This document shows positions 34,374-42,576 of a stretch of 64,000 nucleotides of DNA, piece by piece. The position numbers were made by a program, and so were the translations under genes. The first letter of the stretch is position 1; each line of letters starts with the position of its first letter. The notes beneath the pieces were generated by a model. It saw only the letters and a list, made by a program, of their open reading frames with translations, was not told where the DNA came from and made no database searches. Source of the stretch: CAXBCP01 sp963974055. Its GTDB lineage: Bacteria > Pseudomonadota > Alphaproteobacteria > MPNO01 > UBA830. The stretch is from positions 62,001 to 126,000 of the forward strand of contig CAXBCP010000011.1 of assembly GCA_963974055.1 (NCBI GenBank), given 5' to 3'.

Positions 34374-34922
34374 ATGACGGATGTATCCGCACCGGCCCCG
34401 CGATCCAGCGGGGCCGGGCTTTTTTTCGAAAAGATCGTCCGCGTGCTCAACGGCGTCGGCACGCTGTGGATTCTGGCGCTTCTGATCCTCATCAACGCCG
34501 ATGTTTTCGGCCGGAACATCCTGAACGAGCCGATCAACGGCGTTATCGAAATGATCGAAATTTCGATGATCGCGATCGTTTTTCTTCAGCTCGGGGATGC
34601 GACCCGGGTCGGGCGTCTGACCCGGTCGGACGGTTTCTTCGGGCTGCTTCAATCGAAAAAGCCGCGTATCGCCGCCGTCTTCGGGGCGGTGTTCGACCTG
34701 CTGGGCGCGCTGATGATGTTCTTTATTCTCTACGGGACATGGCCCAGCCTGATCGAGGCGTGGAAGCTGAACGACTATGTCGGCAATGAAGGGGTCTTCA
34801 CGGCGCCCAAATGGCCGGTGATTTCGATCCTGATACTGGGCTCGCTGGTCACAATGCTACTGTTCCTGAAACTCGCGGTCGTGCATGTCCGGACATTTAC
34901 CGGCATTGGGAACCGAAAATGA
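34374..34922 (+). CDS. dctQ: TRAP transporter small permease (DctQ), system 3
   Basis: A 182-residue inner-membrane protein with four helices, at about 20-42, 55-80, 100-122 and 140-162. The DctQ core is WILALLILINADVFGRNILN with IEISMIAIVFLQLGDATRVG. The stop overlaps the ATG of dctM as ATGA, giving tight translational coupling. It lacks the common W-x-x-R-x-x-x-H turn in exact form (QLGDATRVGRLTRSD), a divergence also seen in other aromatic-acid TRAP systems. Confidence 0.87.
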   Translation: MTDVSAPAPRSSGAGLFFEKIVRVLNGVGTLWILALLILINADVFGRNILNEPINGVIEMIEISMIAIVFLQLGDATRVGRLTRSDGFFGLLQSKKPRIAAVFGAVFDLLGALMMFFILYGTWPSLIEAWKLNDYVGNEGVFTAPKWPVISILILGSLVTMLLFLKLAVVHVRTFTGIGNRK

Positions 34923-36244
34923 CATCATTCGAAATCGGCATCGCGTCCGTCATCCTGATCGTCGTGATGATCTATGCCGGCCTGTACATCCCGGTGGCAC
35001 TCGGACTGGTTTCCTTCCTCGGTGTCTGGATCATTCGCGACAACGTACAGACGGCCATCGACATGCTGGCCCTTGCTGCCGCGGACACCGTGTCGCATCA
35101 GGTCTTCGCAACCGTTCCGCTATTCGCGATGATGGGGCTCGTCGTCTCGAAGGCCGGGCTCGGCAACGACGTCTACAAGGTCGCGAATTTCATCTTCTAC
35201 AAGGTCAGAGGCGGCCTCGGGATCGCGACGGTCGCCGCGAACGCCGTATTCGCCGCGATCACCGGGTCCTCCATCGCCTCGGCATCGGTGTTTGCCCGCG
35301 TGTCGGTGCCCGAAATGCGGAAATTCGGCTACACGACGCGTTTTTCCGTCGGCGTGGTCGCGGGATCGTCGGTCCTCGGGATGATCATCCCGCCGAGCGC
35401 GATGTTGATCATTTTCGCGATCACCGCCGACCAGTCGGTCGGTCAGCTCTTTCTCGCCGGCATTATTCCGGGCCTGTTGCTGGCCGTCGCGTTCGCGCTT
35501 GCGATCGTTATCATGGCGCGGTTCTGGCCTAAATTCGTTGGCGGACACGGCATTGTCGAGGTCGAAAACGGCCGGCAAGACTGGCAGGATCTGACCTGGG
35601 GCGATGTCGGGAAACTGATGGCGCCGATCGTGTTCCTGGTGCTTGTCGTGCTGGGGGGAATTTACGGCGGTATCGTCACGCCGGTCGAAGCGGGGGCCGC
35701 GGGGTCGCTTGTCGCGTTGCTGATCGCCATATTCCGCCGGGCGATCACCTGGGAAGGGTTCTGGGACTGCCTGGTTGAGACCGGACATATCACGGCGTCG
35801 ATCCTGTTCCTGATCGTCGCCGCGTCCATGTATAGCAGGATGCTGGGTTTCGCAGGCCTGCCGACCCTGTTCCAGGCGTGGCTCGACGACCAGGGGTTCG
35901 GCGTCATCGGCATCATGCTGATCTACATTCCGATGCTTCTGCTGCTCGGCACCATTATCGATACCGCCTCGATGATCCTGATCGTGGCGCCGCTGTTCCT
36001 GCCCGCCGTCGAAGCGCTCGGCCTCGACCTCGTCTGGTTCGGCATCGTGACCGTGATCGGCGCCGAAATCGGTTTGCTGACGCCGCCGCTTGGCATATCG
36101 TGCTTCGTCATCAAATCCACACTGAACGATCCGACGATAAAACTGTCGGACATTTTTGCGGGCGCGTTTCCCTTCGCGGTCATCATGCTTCTGGTGCTTT
36201 TCGCGATTATTGCCTGGCCTGAGCTGAGCCTGGCGTTGATATAG
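34919..36244 (+). CDS. dctM: TRAP transporter large permease (DctM), system 3
   Basis: A 441-residue protein with about 12 membrane segments. The ATG at 34919 is chosen because it overlaps the dctQ stop and starts MTSFEIGIASVILIVVMIYA; upstream in-frame codons are shadows of dctQ. Motifs are VPLFAMMGLVVSKAGL, NAVFAAITGSSIASASVFARVS, MIIPPSAMLIIFAIT and TPPLGISCFVIKSTL. It completes the third TRAP system. A dioxygenase gene follows after 51 bp and is probably on the same transcript. Confidence 0.93.
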   Translation: MTSFEIGIASVILIVVMIYAGLYIPVALGLVSFLGVWIIRDNVQTAIDMLALAAADTVSHQVFATVPLFAMMGLVVSKAGLGNDVYKVANFIFYKVRGGLGIATVAANAVFAAITGSSIASASVFARVSVPEMRKFGYTTRFSVGVVAGSSVLGMIIPPSAMLIIFAITADQSVGQLFLAGIIPGLLLAVAFALAIVIMARFWPKFVGGHGIVEVENGRQDWQDLTWGDVGKLMAPIVFLVLVVLGGIYGGIVTPVEAGAAGSLVALLIAIFRRAITWEGFWDCLVETGHITASILFLIVAASMYSRMLGFAGLPTLFQAWLDDQGFGVIGIMLIYIPMLLLLGTIIDTASMILIVAPLFLPAVEALGLDLVWFGIVTVIGAEIGLLTPPLGISCFVIKSTLNDPTIKLSDIFAGAFPFAVIMLLVLFAIIAWPELSLALI

Positions 36245-36295
36245 GGGATAACGGCTATTATTTTCGCTTCAGTTCCTACGACCGGAGACCGATAG

Positions 36296-37198
36296 ATGCG
36301 CAATCTTACCGAAGAAAACACGACTGACGTCGTCCTCAGGGCATGGTCGAAGAACCCGGACCCCAGGTTCAAGGAAATCATGGATGCGATGATCACCCAT
36401 CTGCACGACTTCGTGCGCGAAGTGCAGCTGACCGAGGCGGAATGGGGCGCGGCAATCAAGTATCTGCATCAATGCGCCGATATATCGTCGCCCGAGCGCA
36501 GCGAATTCATCCTGACATCGGATGTGCTGGGGGTGTCCTCGCTGGTCGACACGATCAACAACCGCCGCCCCGACGGCGCTACCGAAAATTCCGTGCTCGG
36601 CCCGTTCTATATCGCCGAAGCCGGCGAACTGGGCGAAATCCCCGTCATTGAGAACGGCGACGACCTGATCGGCGAACGCAATAAGGACGGCGTGCCGAGC
36701 CATGTCTGCGGCATGGTCCGCGATGCGAAGGGAACGCCGGTCAGCGGCGCAAAGCTCGATTTCTGGCAGAACGCGCCGAACGGGCTGTACGACGTTCAGG
36801 AACCGGAAAAGGGCTACAATCTGCGGTGCCGCATCGTGACCGGCGACGACGGCCGGTTTGCCTTCACGACCACAAAGCCGCTGCCCTATACCATTCCGCT
36901 CGACGGCCCCGTCGCCGTGGTGCTGAACAAGGCCAAACGGAATGTCTGGCGTCCGGCGCACCTGCATGTCCGTATCGAGGCGCCCGGTTACGAGACGCTG
37001 ACGACGGAGCTGTTTATCGACGGCGACGAGTATCTCGACGATGACGCGGTCTTCGGTGTGAAGGATTCCCTTGTCCTGAAATGGGAACTGAACGAGTCCC
37101 GGGAAGCGGCCGAGAAGGTCGGTATCTGGGCGCCGTTCTGCGATATCGAACACGATATCGTGCTCAACCCGGTCGCGGCGGCGCAGGCGGCCGAATAG
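36296..37198 (+). CDS. Intradiol ring-cleavage dioxygenase, hydroxyquinol 1,2-dioxygenase-like
   Basis: A 300-residue Fe(III) enzyme. An N-terminal helical dimerisation domain (about 1-100, RNLTEENTTDVVLRAW and SSPERSEFILTSDVLGVSSLVD) precedes the catalytic beta-sandwich. Ligands are visible: Tyr in NGLYDVQEP (about 161), Tyr in LPYTIPLDGP (about 198), and the two histidines in RPAHLHVRI (about 222 and 224). ENSVLGPFYIAEAGE and the overall pattern match hydroxyquinol/chlorocatechol dioxygenases rather than protocatechuate enzymes. Paired with the maleylacetate reductase at 31538 it would give hydroxyquinol to maleylacetate to 3-oxoadipate. Catechol 1,2-dioxygenase is the main alternative. Confidence 0.9.
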   Translation: MRNLTEENTTDVVLRAWSKNPDPRFKEIMDAMITHLHDFVREVQLTEAEWGAAIKYLHQCADISSPERSEFILTSDVLGVSSLVDTINNRRPDGATENSVLGPFYIAEAGELGEIPVIENGDDLIGERNKDGVPSHVCGMVRDAKGTPVSGAKLDFWQNAPNGLYDVQEPEKGYNLRCRIVTGDDGRFAFTTTKPLPYTIPLDGPVAVVLNKAKRNVWRPAHLHVRIEAPGYETLTTELFIDGDEYLDDDAVFGVKDSLVLKWELNESREAAEKVGIWAPFCDIEHDIVLNPVAAAQAAE

Positions 37199-37213
37199 GG
37201 CAGGGCGGGCGCC

Positions 37214-37906
37214 ATGCACCAGGTTACGGTCCGCCCGGAAATCATCGAGCGCGTGCTCGCCCGGCGCGGGCGGCATCACCTGTTCGATTCCCTTGACCCC
37301 GCGCAAACCGCGTTTGTGGTCATCGATATGCAGAACATGTTCTGCGAACCGGGATCGCCGGCGGAAGTCGCTGAATCCAGGGGAATCTGCGAGCCGATAA
37401 ATTTCCTGTGCCGCGAACTTCGCGCCCTCGGCGGGATCGTGATCTGGGTCACAAGTGCGACCGTGTCGGCCAACGGCAAAAGCGACTGGGAGCATTTTAT
37501 CCGAAATTTCGTCGCCGAAGACGTGCAGGACCGGACGATCGAGGCGCTGAAGCCCGGCGGCGCCGGCGAGCAGGTCTGGCACGAGCTGGACGTTCGCGAC
37601 GAAGACCTGCAGGTGCGCAAGAACCGATACTCCGCCCTGACGCCGGGCTCTTCGATGCTGCAAAGCCTGCTGTCGAGCATGGGCATCCGGAACGTGCTGA
37701 TCGGCGGCACGAAGACCAATATCTGTTGCGAAAGCACCAGCCGCGACGCCATGCAGCTCGACTACAACGTCGTGATGGTCGAAGACTGCAATGCCGCGCT
37801 GTCGGACGACGAACACCGCGCCGCGCTGGAGAACGTCATTCAGCAGTTCGGCGACGTCATGAAGTCCGACGAAGTCGTTGCCGTCCTCAAGAACCGCCGG
37901 AACTGA
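37214..37906 (+). CDS. Isochorismatase-family cysteine hydrolase (RutB/NicF-like)
   Basis: A 230-residue alpha/beta hydrolase. The catalytic triad is Asp in FVVIDMQNMFC, Lys in VRKNRYSALTPGS and Cys in GTKTNICCESTSRDAMQLDY. The arrangement, with C-E-S-T-x-R-D, matches amidohydrolases such as ureidoacrylate amidase RutB and maleamate amidohydrolase NicF more than isochorismatase. It lies 15 bp after the ring-cleavage dioxygenase and 6 bp before a ring-hydroxylating oxygenase subunit. An amidase in this position suggests that a nitrogen-bearing aromatic or heterocycle passes through the pathway, which is inference. Confidence 0.87.
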   Translation: MHQVTVRPEIIERVLARRGRHHLFDSLDPAQTAFVVIDMQNMFCEPGSPAEVAESRGICEPINFLCRELRALGGIVIWVTSATVSANGKSDWEHFIRNFVAEDVQDRTIEALKPGGAGEQVWHELDVRDEDLQVRKNRYSALTPGSSMLQSLLSSMGIRNVLIGGTKTNICCESTSRDAMQLDYNVVMVEDCNAALSDDEHRAALENVIQQFGDVMKSDEVVAVLKNRRN

Positions 37907-37912
37907 ATCCAT

Positions 37913-38395
37913 ATGACCGACGACCCTGTATTTGTCCGCCGCGTGGAGGAATTCCTGTTCCACGAGGCGCGGTTGCTCGACGAGCGGGAGTTCGAATCCT
38001 GGATGGCCCTGTTTGCCGAAGACGGTATCTACTGGATTCCGGCGACCCCCGGCCAGCAGGACCCGTTGGGCGAAGTGTCGATCGCCTATGAAGACCGCCA
38101 GTTGCTCGACGTGCGTGTCCGGCGCCTGCGGCATCCCGACAATTTCGCCGATCAGCCGCAGGCCCGCACGCGGCGCGTGATCGGCAATGTACTGCTGGAT
38201 GAAAGCGATGCGGGGACGACCGTGGTCCGGTCGAACTTTACGTTGGTCGAATTCCAGAACGATGCGCAACGCCTGTTCGCGGGCGAATATATCCACACCC
38301 TGTCATCGGCGGGGGACAGCTTCCGGATCCGTCAGAAACGGGTGAACCTGCTGAACTGCGACGCCCCCATGGGCGGCATCGTGATACCGTTTTGA
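37913..38395 (+). CDS. Aromatic-ring-hydroxylating dioxygenase beta (small) subunit, SnoaL-like fold
   Basis: A 160-residue protein of the ring-hydroxylating beta-subunit family: VEEFLFHEARLLDEREFESWMALFAEDG followed by IYWIPATPGQQDP, IAYEDRQLLDVRVRRLRHP and the RIRQKRVNLLNCDAPMG end. In class II/III dioxygenases this subunit stabilises the alpha3-beta3 hexamer and has no catalytic centre. No alpha subunit is adjacent; the only Rieske oxygenase in the window (59763) is 21 kb away and belongs to the alpha-only type. So it is orphaned here, or pairs with a distant partner. Confidence 0.85.
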   Translation: MTDDPVFVRRVEEFLFHEARLLDEREFESWMALFAEDGIYWIPATPGQQDPLGEVSIAYEDRQLLDVRVRRLRHPDNFADQPQARTRRVIGNVLLDESDAGTTVVRSNFTLVEFQNDAQRLFAGEYIHTLSSAGDSFRIRQKRVNLLNCDAPMGGIVIPF

Positions 38396-38402
38396 GACTC
38401 CC

Positions 38403-39125
38403 ATGACAGGCACGGCAGTCATCATCGGTGCGGGCGACGCGCTCGGCGGCGCCATCGCCCGGCGTTTCGCCCGCGAAGGCCTTGTCGCGGTACCGTCGCG
38501 GCGCAAGATCAAGCCCCTGGGCGAACTGGTCGCCCGGATCGAGGCGGAAGGCGGGCAGGCCGAAGGCATTCCCTGCGATGCCCGCGACGAAGACGCCGTG
38601 ATCGCGATGTTCGACCGGGTCGAGGACGAAATCGGTCCGGTCGAGGTCTGCATCTTCAATACCGGGGCGCAGCACCGCTCGTCGATCCTGGAAATGACGG
38701 CGAAGATTTACCGGCAGGTATGGGAAAGCGCGGCCTTCGCCGGGTTCCTGACCGGCCGGGAAGCGGCGCGGCGGATGGCGGAACGCGGACGGGGAACGAT
38801 TATCTTTACCGGCGCGACAGCCAGCCTGCGCGGCGGGGCGGATTTCGCATCATTTGCCGGCGCCAAGCATGCCCTGCGGGCGCTCGCGCAGTCCATGGCG
38901 CGGGAACTCGGACCGGCGGGTATCCATGTCGGTCACATTATCGTCGACGGCATGATCGATTCAGAAGCGGTACGCGCCAAATTCCCGGCGGAGGCCGACG
39001 CCCTGCCGGCGGGCGGGATGCTGGACCCGGATCATATCGCGGACGCCTATTGGGCGATGCATGCCCAGCCGAGAGACGCCTGGACGTTCGAGATGGATAT
39101 CCGGCCGTCGGTTGAACGCTGGTAG
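38403..39125 (+). CDS. Degenerate short-chain dehydrogenase-like protein
   Basis: A 240-residue SDR-fold protein. The nucleotide motif is altered (VIIGAGDALGGAIAR), the catalytic YxxxK is FAGAK (Phe151 and Lys155), and the serine region reads FTGATASLRGG with no serine 13 residues before Phe151. CIFNTGAQ replaces the usual NNAG. Such Y-to-F members exist as a subfamily and may bind NADP without classical dehydrogenase chemistry, or use other residues. It is the last gene of the block that begins with TRAP system 3, 7 bp after the oxygenase beta subunit. Confidence 0.8.
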   Translation: MTGTAVIIGAGDALGGAIARRFAREGLVAVPSRRKIKPLGELVARIEAEGGQAEGIPCDARDEDAVIAMFDRVEDEIGPVEVCIFNTGAQHRSSILEMTAKIYRQVWESAAFAGFLTGREAARRMAERGRGTIIFTGATASLRGGADFASFAGAKHALRALAQSMARELGPAGIHVGHIIVDGMIDSEAVRAKFPAEADALPAGGMLDPDHIADAYWAMHAQPRDAWTFEMDIRPSVERW

Positions 39126-39264
39126 GTTTTTTCGCACAATGGCCGCAAGCGCGGTCATCGGGCGCCTGCCGGGGAACTCGCATTAGCCGCTGACTCCCGG
39201 TCCCGTTCGTGTATGATCCAGGAAAATAATTTCAGCAAACACAGCGAAAATCAGGAGGATTAAA

Positions 39265-40284
39265 ATGAAATACTCAAGAATTCTAAAGGGATCCGGCATT
39301 GCCGGGATCACGGTCGCCGCCCTGGTGGGCGCCCAGTCGGCCGCCGTCGCACAGGACACGAACTACGTTCTGAACACGGCATCCACTGGCGGCACCTATC
39401 ATCCGGTGGGCACGGCGATCGCCACGCTCAGCAAGATCAAGCTGTTGCCGAAGGAAAAATTCAGCCTTACCGCGGTCAATTCCGCCGGTTCCGGGGCGAA
39501 TGTCCAGGCGCTCGGCGCGAATACGGCGCAGTTCGCCATTCTCCAGGGCCTGTTCGGGTCCTATGCCGCGACGGGAACCGGTCCGGTTTCCGCGCCGCAG
39601 AAGAACGTGCGCGCCGTGACCATGCTCTGGCAGAACGTCGAGCAGTTCGTCATTTCCAATAAATTCGTCAAGTCCGGCACGGCATCCGACATGGTCGCCA
39701 TGAAGGGCGAAGCCATGGCGATGGGCAAGAAAAACTCCGGCACGATCGGGTCGAACCGGGTCCTTCTCAAGGGGCTCGGCATCGATATCGAAAAGGATTA
39801 CAAGCCGGTTTATGCGGGCTTCGGTCCGTCCGCCGACGCGCTTGCCGACGGCAAGGCGATGGGCGCCGGCCTCGGCGCCGGTCCGCCCACCGGCGCGGTG
39901 ACGAAGCTGATGGCGGCGAATGCCGGCAAGTTCACGATCCTCGGCGTCACTGCCGAGGAAGCGAAGAAGATGGATGGCGGTCGCAATCTGTGGGTGCCGT
40001 ATACCATCAAGGCCGGCACCTATCCCGGGCAGACGAAAGACGTCAACACGGTTGCACAGCCGAACTTCCTGGCGGTGAATGCCGATGTTTCCGAAGATCA
40101 TGTCTACAAGCTGACGAAGGCGATCTACGAAAACCTCCCCTTCCTGCAGGCCATTCACAAGGCGACCCGGGCGATGGCCATCGAAAAGGCCATGGCCGGA
40201 CTGCCGGTGCCGCTGCACCCGGGTGCGGCGAAATACTACAAGGAAGTCGGTCTGAAAATTCCGGCGCACCTGATGGCAAAATAA
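39265..40284 (+). CDS. TAXI-type TRAP substrate-binding protein, system 4
   Basis: A 339-residue periplasmic protein behind CAGGAGG. The signal peptide ends near SAAVA-QDT. YVLNTASTGGTYHPVGTAIATL is the TAXI (TRAP-associated extracytoplasmic immunogenic) signature, with NSAGSGANVQALGANTAQFAILQG and VYAGFGPSADALADGKAMGAG. Later, TIKAGTYPGQTKDVNTVAQPNFL and the YKLTKAIYENLPFLQAIH region are typical. It feeds the fused permease encoded 92 bp downstream. TAXI systems import dicarboxylates, amino acids or aromatic acids. Confidence 0.93.
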   Translation: MKYSRILKGSGIAGITVAALVGAQSAAVAQDTNYVLNTASTGGTYHPVGTAIATLSKIKLLPKEKFSLTAVNSAGSGANVQALGANTAQFAILQGLFGSYAATGTGPVSAPQKNVRAVTMLWQNVEQFVISNKFVKSGTASDMVAMKGEAMAMGKKNSGTIGSNRVLLKGLGIDIEKDYKPVYAGFGPSADALADGKAMGAGLGAGPPTGAVTKLMAANAGKFTILGVTAEEAKKMDGGRNLWVPYTIKAGTYPGQTKDVNTVAQPNFLAVNADVSEDHVYKLTKAIYENLPFLQAIHKATRAMAIEKAMAGLPVPLHPGAAKYYKEVGLKIPAHLMAK

Positions 40285-40324
40285 ACGCAGTCGCGGCTTG
40301 TCCGTGATGGACGACACGAAATGA

Positions 40325-40358
40325 AATCGGCGGCTGTCTTCGGGCAGCCGCCGATTTT
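40325..40358 (+). other. Stem-loop between TAXI binding-protein and permease genes
   Basis: AATCGGCGGCTG (40325-40336) pairs perfectly with CAGCCGCCGATT (40345-40356) over an 8-base loop containing TTCGG, followed by only four T residues. It is either a leaky terminator that lowers permease expression or a 3'-stabilising hairpin for the binding-protein mRNA. Confidence 0.75.
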
Positions 40359-40376
40359 GCGACCGGGACAAACTCC

Positions 40377-42557
40377 ATGAGCTCAGACGCGACAGATAAA
40401 TCCGCCGCCGGCGGTGAACTTAACGCACCGCTGGAAGTCCGGACGGTCCCGACCGTTTTTCGCGAACGCATTTACGATCTGGATTTTGCCCTCGGCGACA
40501 GGCGCTACTGGCCTGTTACGGCGCTGATCGTGCTGTTCGGCCTGTGGCACATTGCGACGAACCTCTATCTCACCGAGCCGGGCAGTTGGCAGAACTGCGT
40601 CCATTTCGGCGGGTTCGCGTTTCTGGCGGCGGTATCGTCGCCCATTTTCCGCTTTGACAGGGACCGCGCCTGGGCGGTCGGACTGGATATTCTCTATGGC
40701 ACGCTCGTCTTCGCGGCCGCGTGCTGGATCGCCTATGCCGAAGACGGCGTCTATGCGCGGACCCTCGCGAAAACCGGACAGACCTGGCAGCTGACCTTCC
40801 TGGACTGGGCCGCGGGCATTATCGTTATCTTGGCGGCAATCGACCTGACACGGCGTCTGACGGGGTGGATTATCCCGATCCTTATCATCACGGCGATGTC
40901 CTATATCCTGTTCCTCGGTGAAGTCCTGCCCGGCGCGTTCCGCGCGGCGAGCCTGCCATTGAGCGATGTGCTTTTCCGTTCGATGTACAACGACGAAGGC
41001 ATGTTCGGCGTTATTACGACCATTTCATCCGCCAATATCGCGCTGTTCATGATCTTCGGCGCCTTTCTCGTGGTGTCCGGGGCATCCGATTTCGTGATCG
41101 AGTTCGCGAAGATCGTCGCGGGACGGTTCCGCGGCGGCTCCGCCTTCGTCGCCGTCTTCGCCTCGGCCCTGACCGGCACGATTTCCGGCTCCGCGGTCGC
41201 GAATACGGCCTCCACCGGGGTGATTACCATCCCCCTGATGAAGTCCAACGGGTTCCGGCCGATGTTCGCCGCCGGGGTCGAGGCCGCGGCATCGACCGGC
41301 GGCCAGATCATGCCGCCGATCATGGGGGCGGGCGCGTTCGTGATGGTGTCCTATACGGGTATCGATTACGGCACGATCATTCTCTATTCCGTGGTGCCCG
41401 CCATTCTGTATTTCATGTCGATCGCGTTTATCGTGCGGGTCGAAGCGATGAAATACGATATCGGTGTCGAGCAGGCGAATATCGTCGATCGCCGCAAGCT
41501 CTATGCCGGCGCGCTGAACTTCGTGCTGCCCCTCGGTGTCATGACCTACATGCTGGTCTCGGGACGGACGCCGAGCTACGCGGCCTGTTTCGCCATTGCA
41601 ACGCTGATCGTTACAAGCTGGTTCACGCCCAACAAGATGACGCCGAAAAAGATCTGCGAAGCGCTTCTCATGGGCATGAAGACCGCGACCATGACGGCCA
41701 TCCTTCTGGTCGCCGTCGGGTTGATCAACAATGCGGTCGTCACGTCCGGTGTGGCCAATTCCTTTGCTCTGATGATCGCCCAGTGGTCGCAGGGGTCGCT
41801 GCTGATCGCGCTGACCCTCATTGCGCTGGCATCGCTGGTGCTCGGGATGGGGCTTCCCGTCACCGCTGCCTATATTGTCCTCGCCATTCTGTCGGCGCCC
41901 GCGCTGTCCGGCATGCTGGCCGACGGTCTTATCGTCGATCAGCTGGTCGCGGGGATAACCGATCCGGCAAAGGCGGCGATGTTCGCGCTGGTCGATTCGC
42001 CCCTTGTGGCGAAGGTCGCCGGCGGGATGACGCCGGAGGAAGCCCATCAGCTCGTCGCGTCCATGCCGTTCGAACTCGCGGTTGTCGTCCGCCCGGCACT
42101 TGTCGACGCCGCGACGATGACGACGTTCCTGCTGACGGCGCATCTGATCATTTTCTGGTTGAGCCAGGACTCGAACGTTACGCCGCCGGTGTGTCTGGCG
42201 TCCTTTACCGCCGCCGGAATCGCCGGTTCGCCTCCCATGGCGACCGGGGTGGAATCGTGGAAGATCGCCAAGGGGCTCTATATCGTGCCGCTGATATTTG
42301 CCTATACGCCCATGATCGGCGGCGATTTGTGGACAGTCGTCCAGATCGGCTTTTTCAGCCTGTTCGGGATGTACGCCTTTACGGTACTGATCCAGCGTTT
42401 CTCCGAAGGTCCGTTGGCGATCTGGCTCTATCCGGTGATGGCGGTCGGCGGCGGGCTTGCGTTCTGGCCGCTTGAACTGACGGCGAATATCGCGGGCGCC
42501 GCTGTGGTGATACTGGTCGCGCTGATAAGCGCGCGGGCGGGCAGGAAAACCGCCTGA
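40377..42557 (+). CDS. TAXI-TRAP fused permease (DctQ-DctM fusion), system 4
   Basis: A 726-residue inner-membrane protein with about 18 hydrophobic segments. The N-terminal ~200 residues replace DctQ (LIVLFGLWHIATNLYL, then an FRFDRDRAWAVGLDILYG loop). From about 200 onward is the DctM-type part: MFGVITTISSANIALFMIFGAFL, ALTGTISGSAVANTASTGVITIPLMK, GGQIMPPIMGAGAFVM and LGMGLPVTAAYIVLAIL, then WLSQDSNVTPPVCLASFTAAGIAG. This is the fused TRAP permease always paired with TAXI proteins. No cytoplasmic regulator is beside it. It is convergent with the VIT-like gene. Confidence 0.94.
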   Translation: MSSDATDKSAAGGELNAPLEVRTVPTVFRERIYDLDFALGDRRYWPVTALIVLFGLWHIATNLYLTEPGSWQNCVHFGGFAFLAAVSSPIFRFDRDRAWAVGLDILYGTLVFAAACWIAYAEDGVYARTLAKTGQTWQLTFLDWAAGIIVILAAIDLTRRLTGWIIPILIITAMSYILFLGEVLPGAFRAASLPLSDVLFRSMYNDEGMFGVITTISSANIALFMIFGAFLVVSGASDFVIEFAKIVAGRFRGGSAFVAVFASALTGTISGSAVANTASTGVITIPLMKSNGFRPMFAAGVEAAASTGGQIMPPIMGAGAFVMVSYTGIDYGTIILYSVVPAILYFMSIAFIVRVEAMKYDIGVEQANIVDRRKLYAGALNFVLPLGVMTYMLVSGRTPSYAACFAIATLIVTSWFTPNKMTPKKICEALLMGMKTATMTAILLVAVGLINNAVVTSGVANSFALMIAQWSQGSLLIALTLIALASLVLGMGLPVTAAYIVLAILSAPALSGMLADGLIVDQLVAGITDPAKAAMFALVDSPLVAKVAGGMTPEEAHQLVASMPFELAVVVRPALVDAATMTTFLLTAHLIIFWLSQDSNVTPPVCLASFTAAGIAGSPPMATGVESWKIAKGLYIVPLIFAYTPMIGGDLWTVVQIGFFSLFGMYAFTVLIQRFSEGPLAIWLYPVMAVGGGLAFWPLELTANIAGAAVVILVALISARAGRKTA

Positions 42558-42576
42558 CGCCCTGTCCGGGCGCCTG

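Noticed and set aside
36269..38296. 675-codon reverse open frame opposite the dioxygenase and isochorismatase genes
   Set aside because: It spans several well-supported forward genes and has no domain signature.
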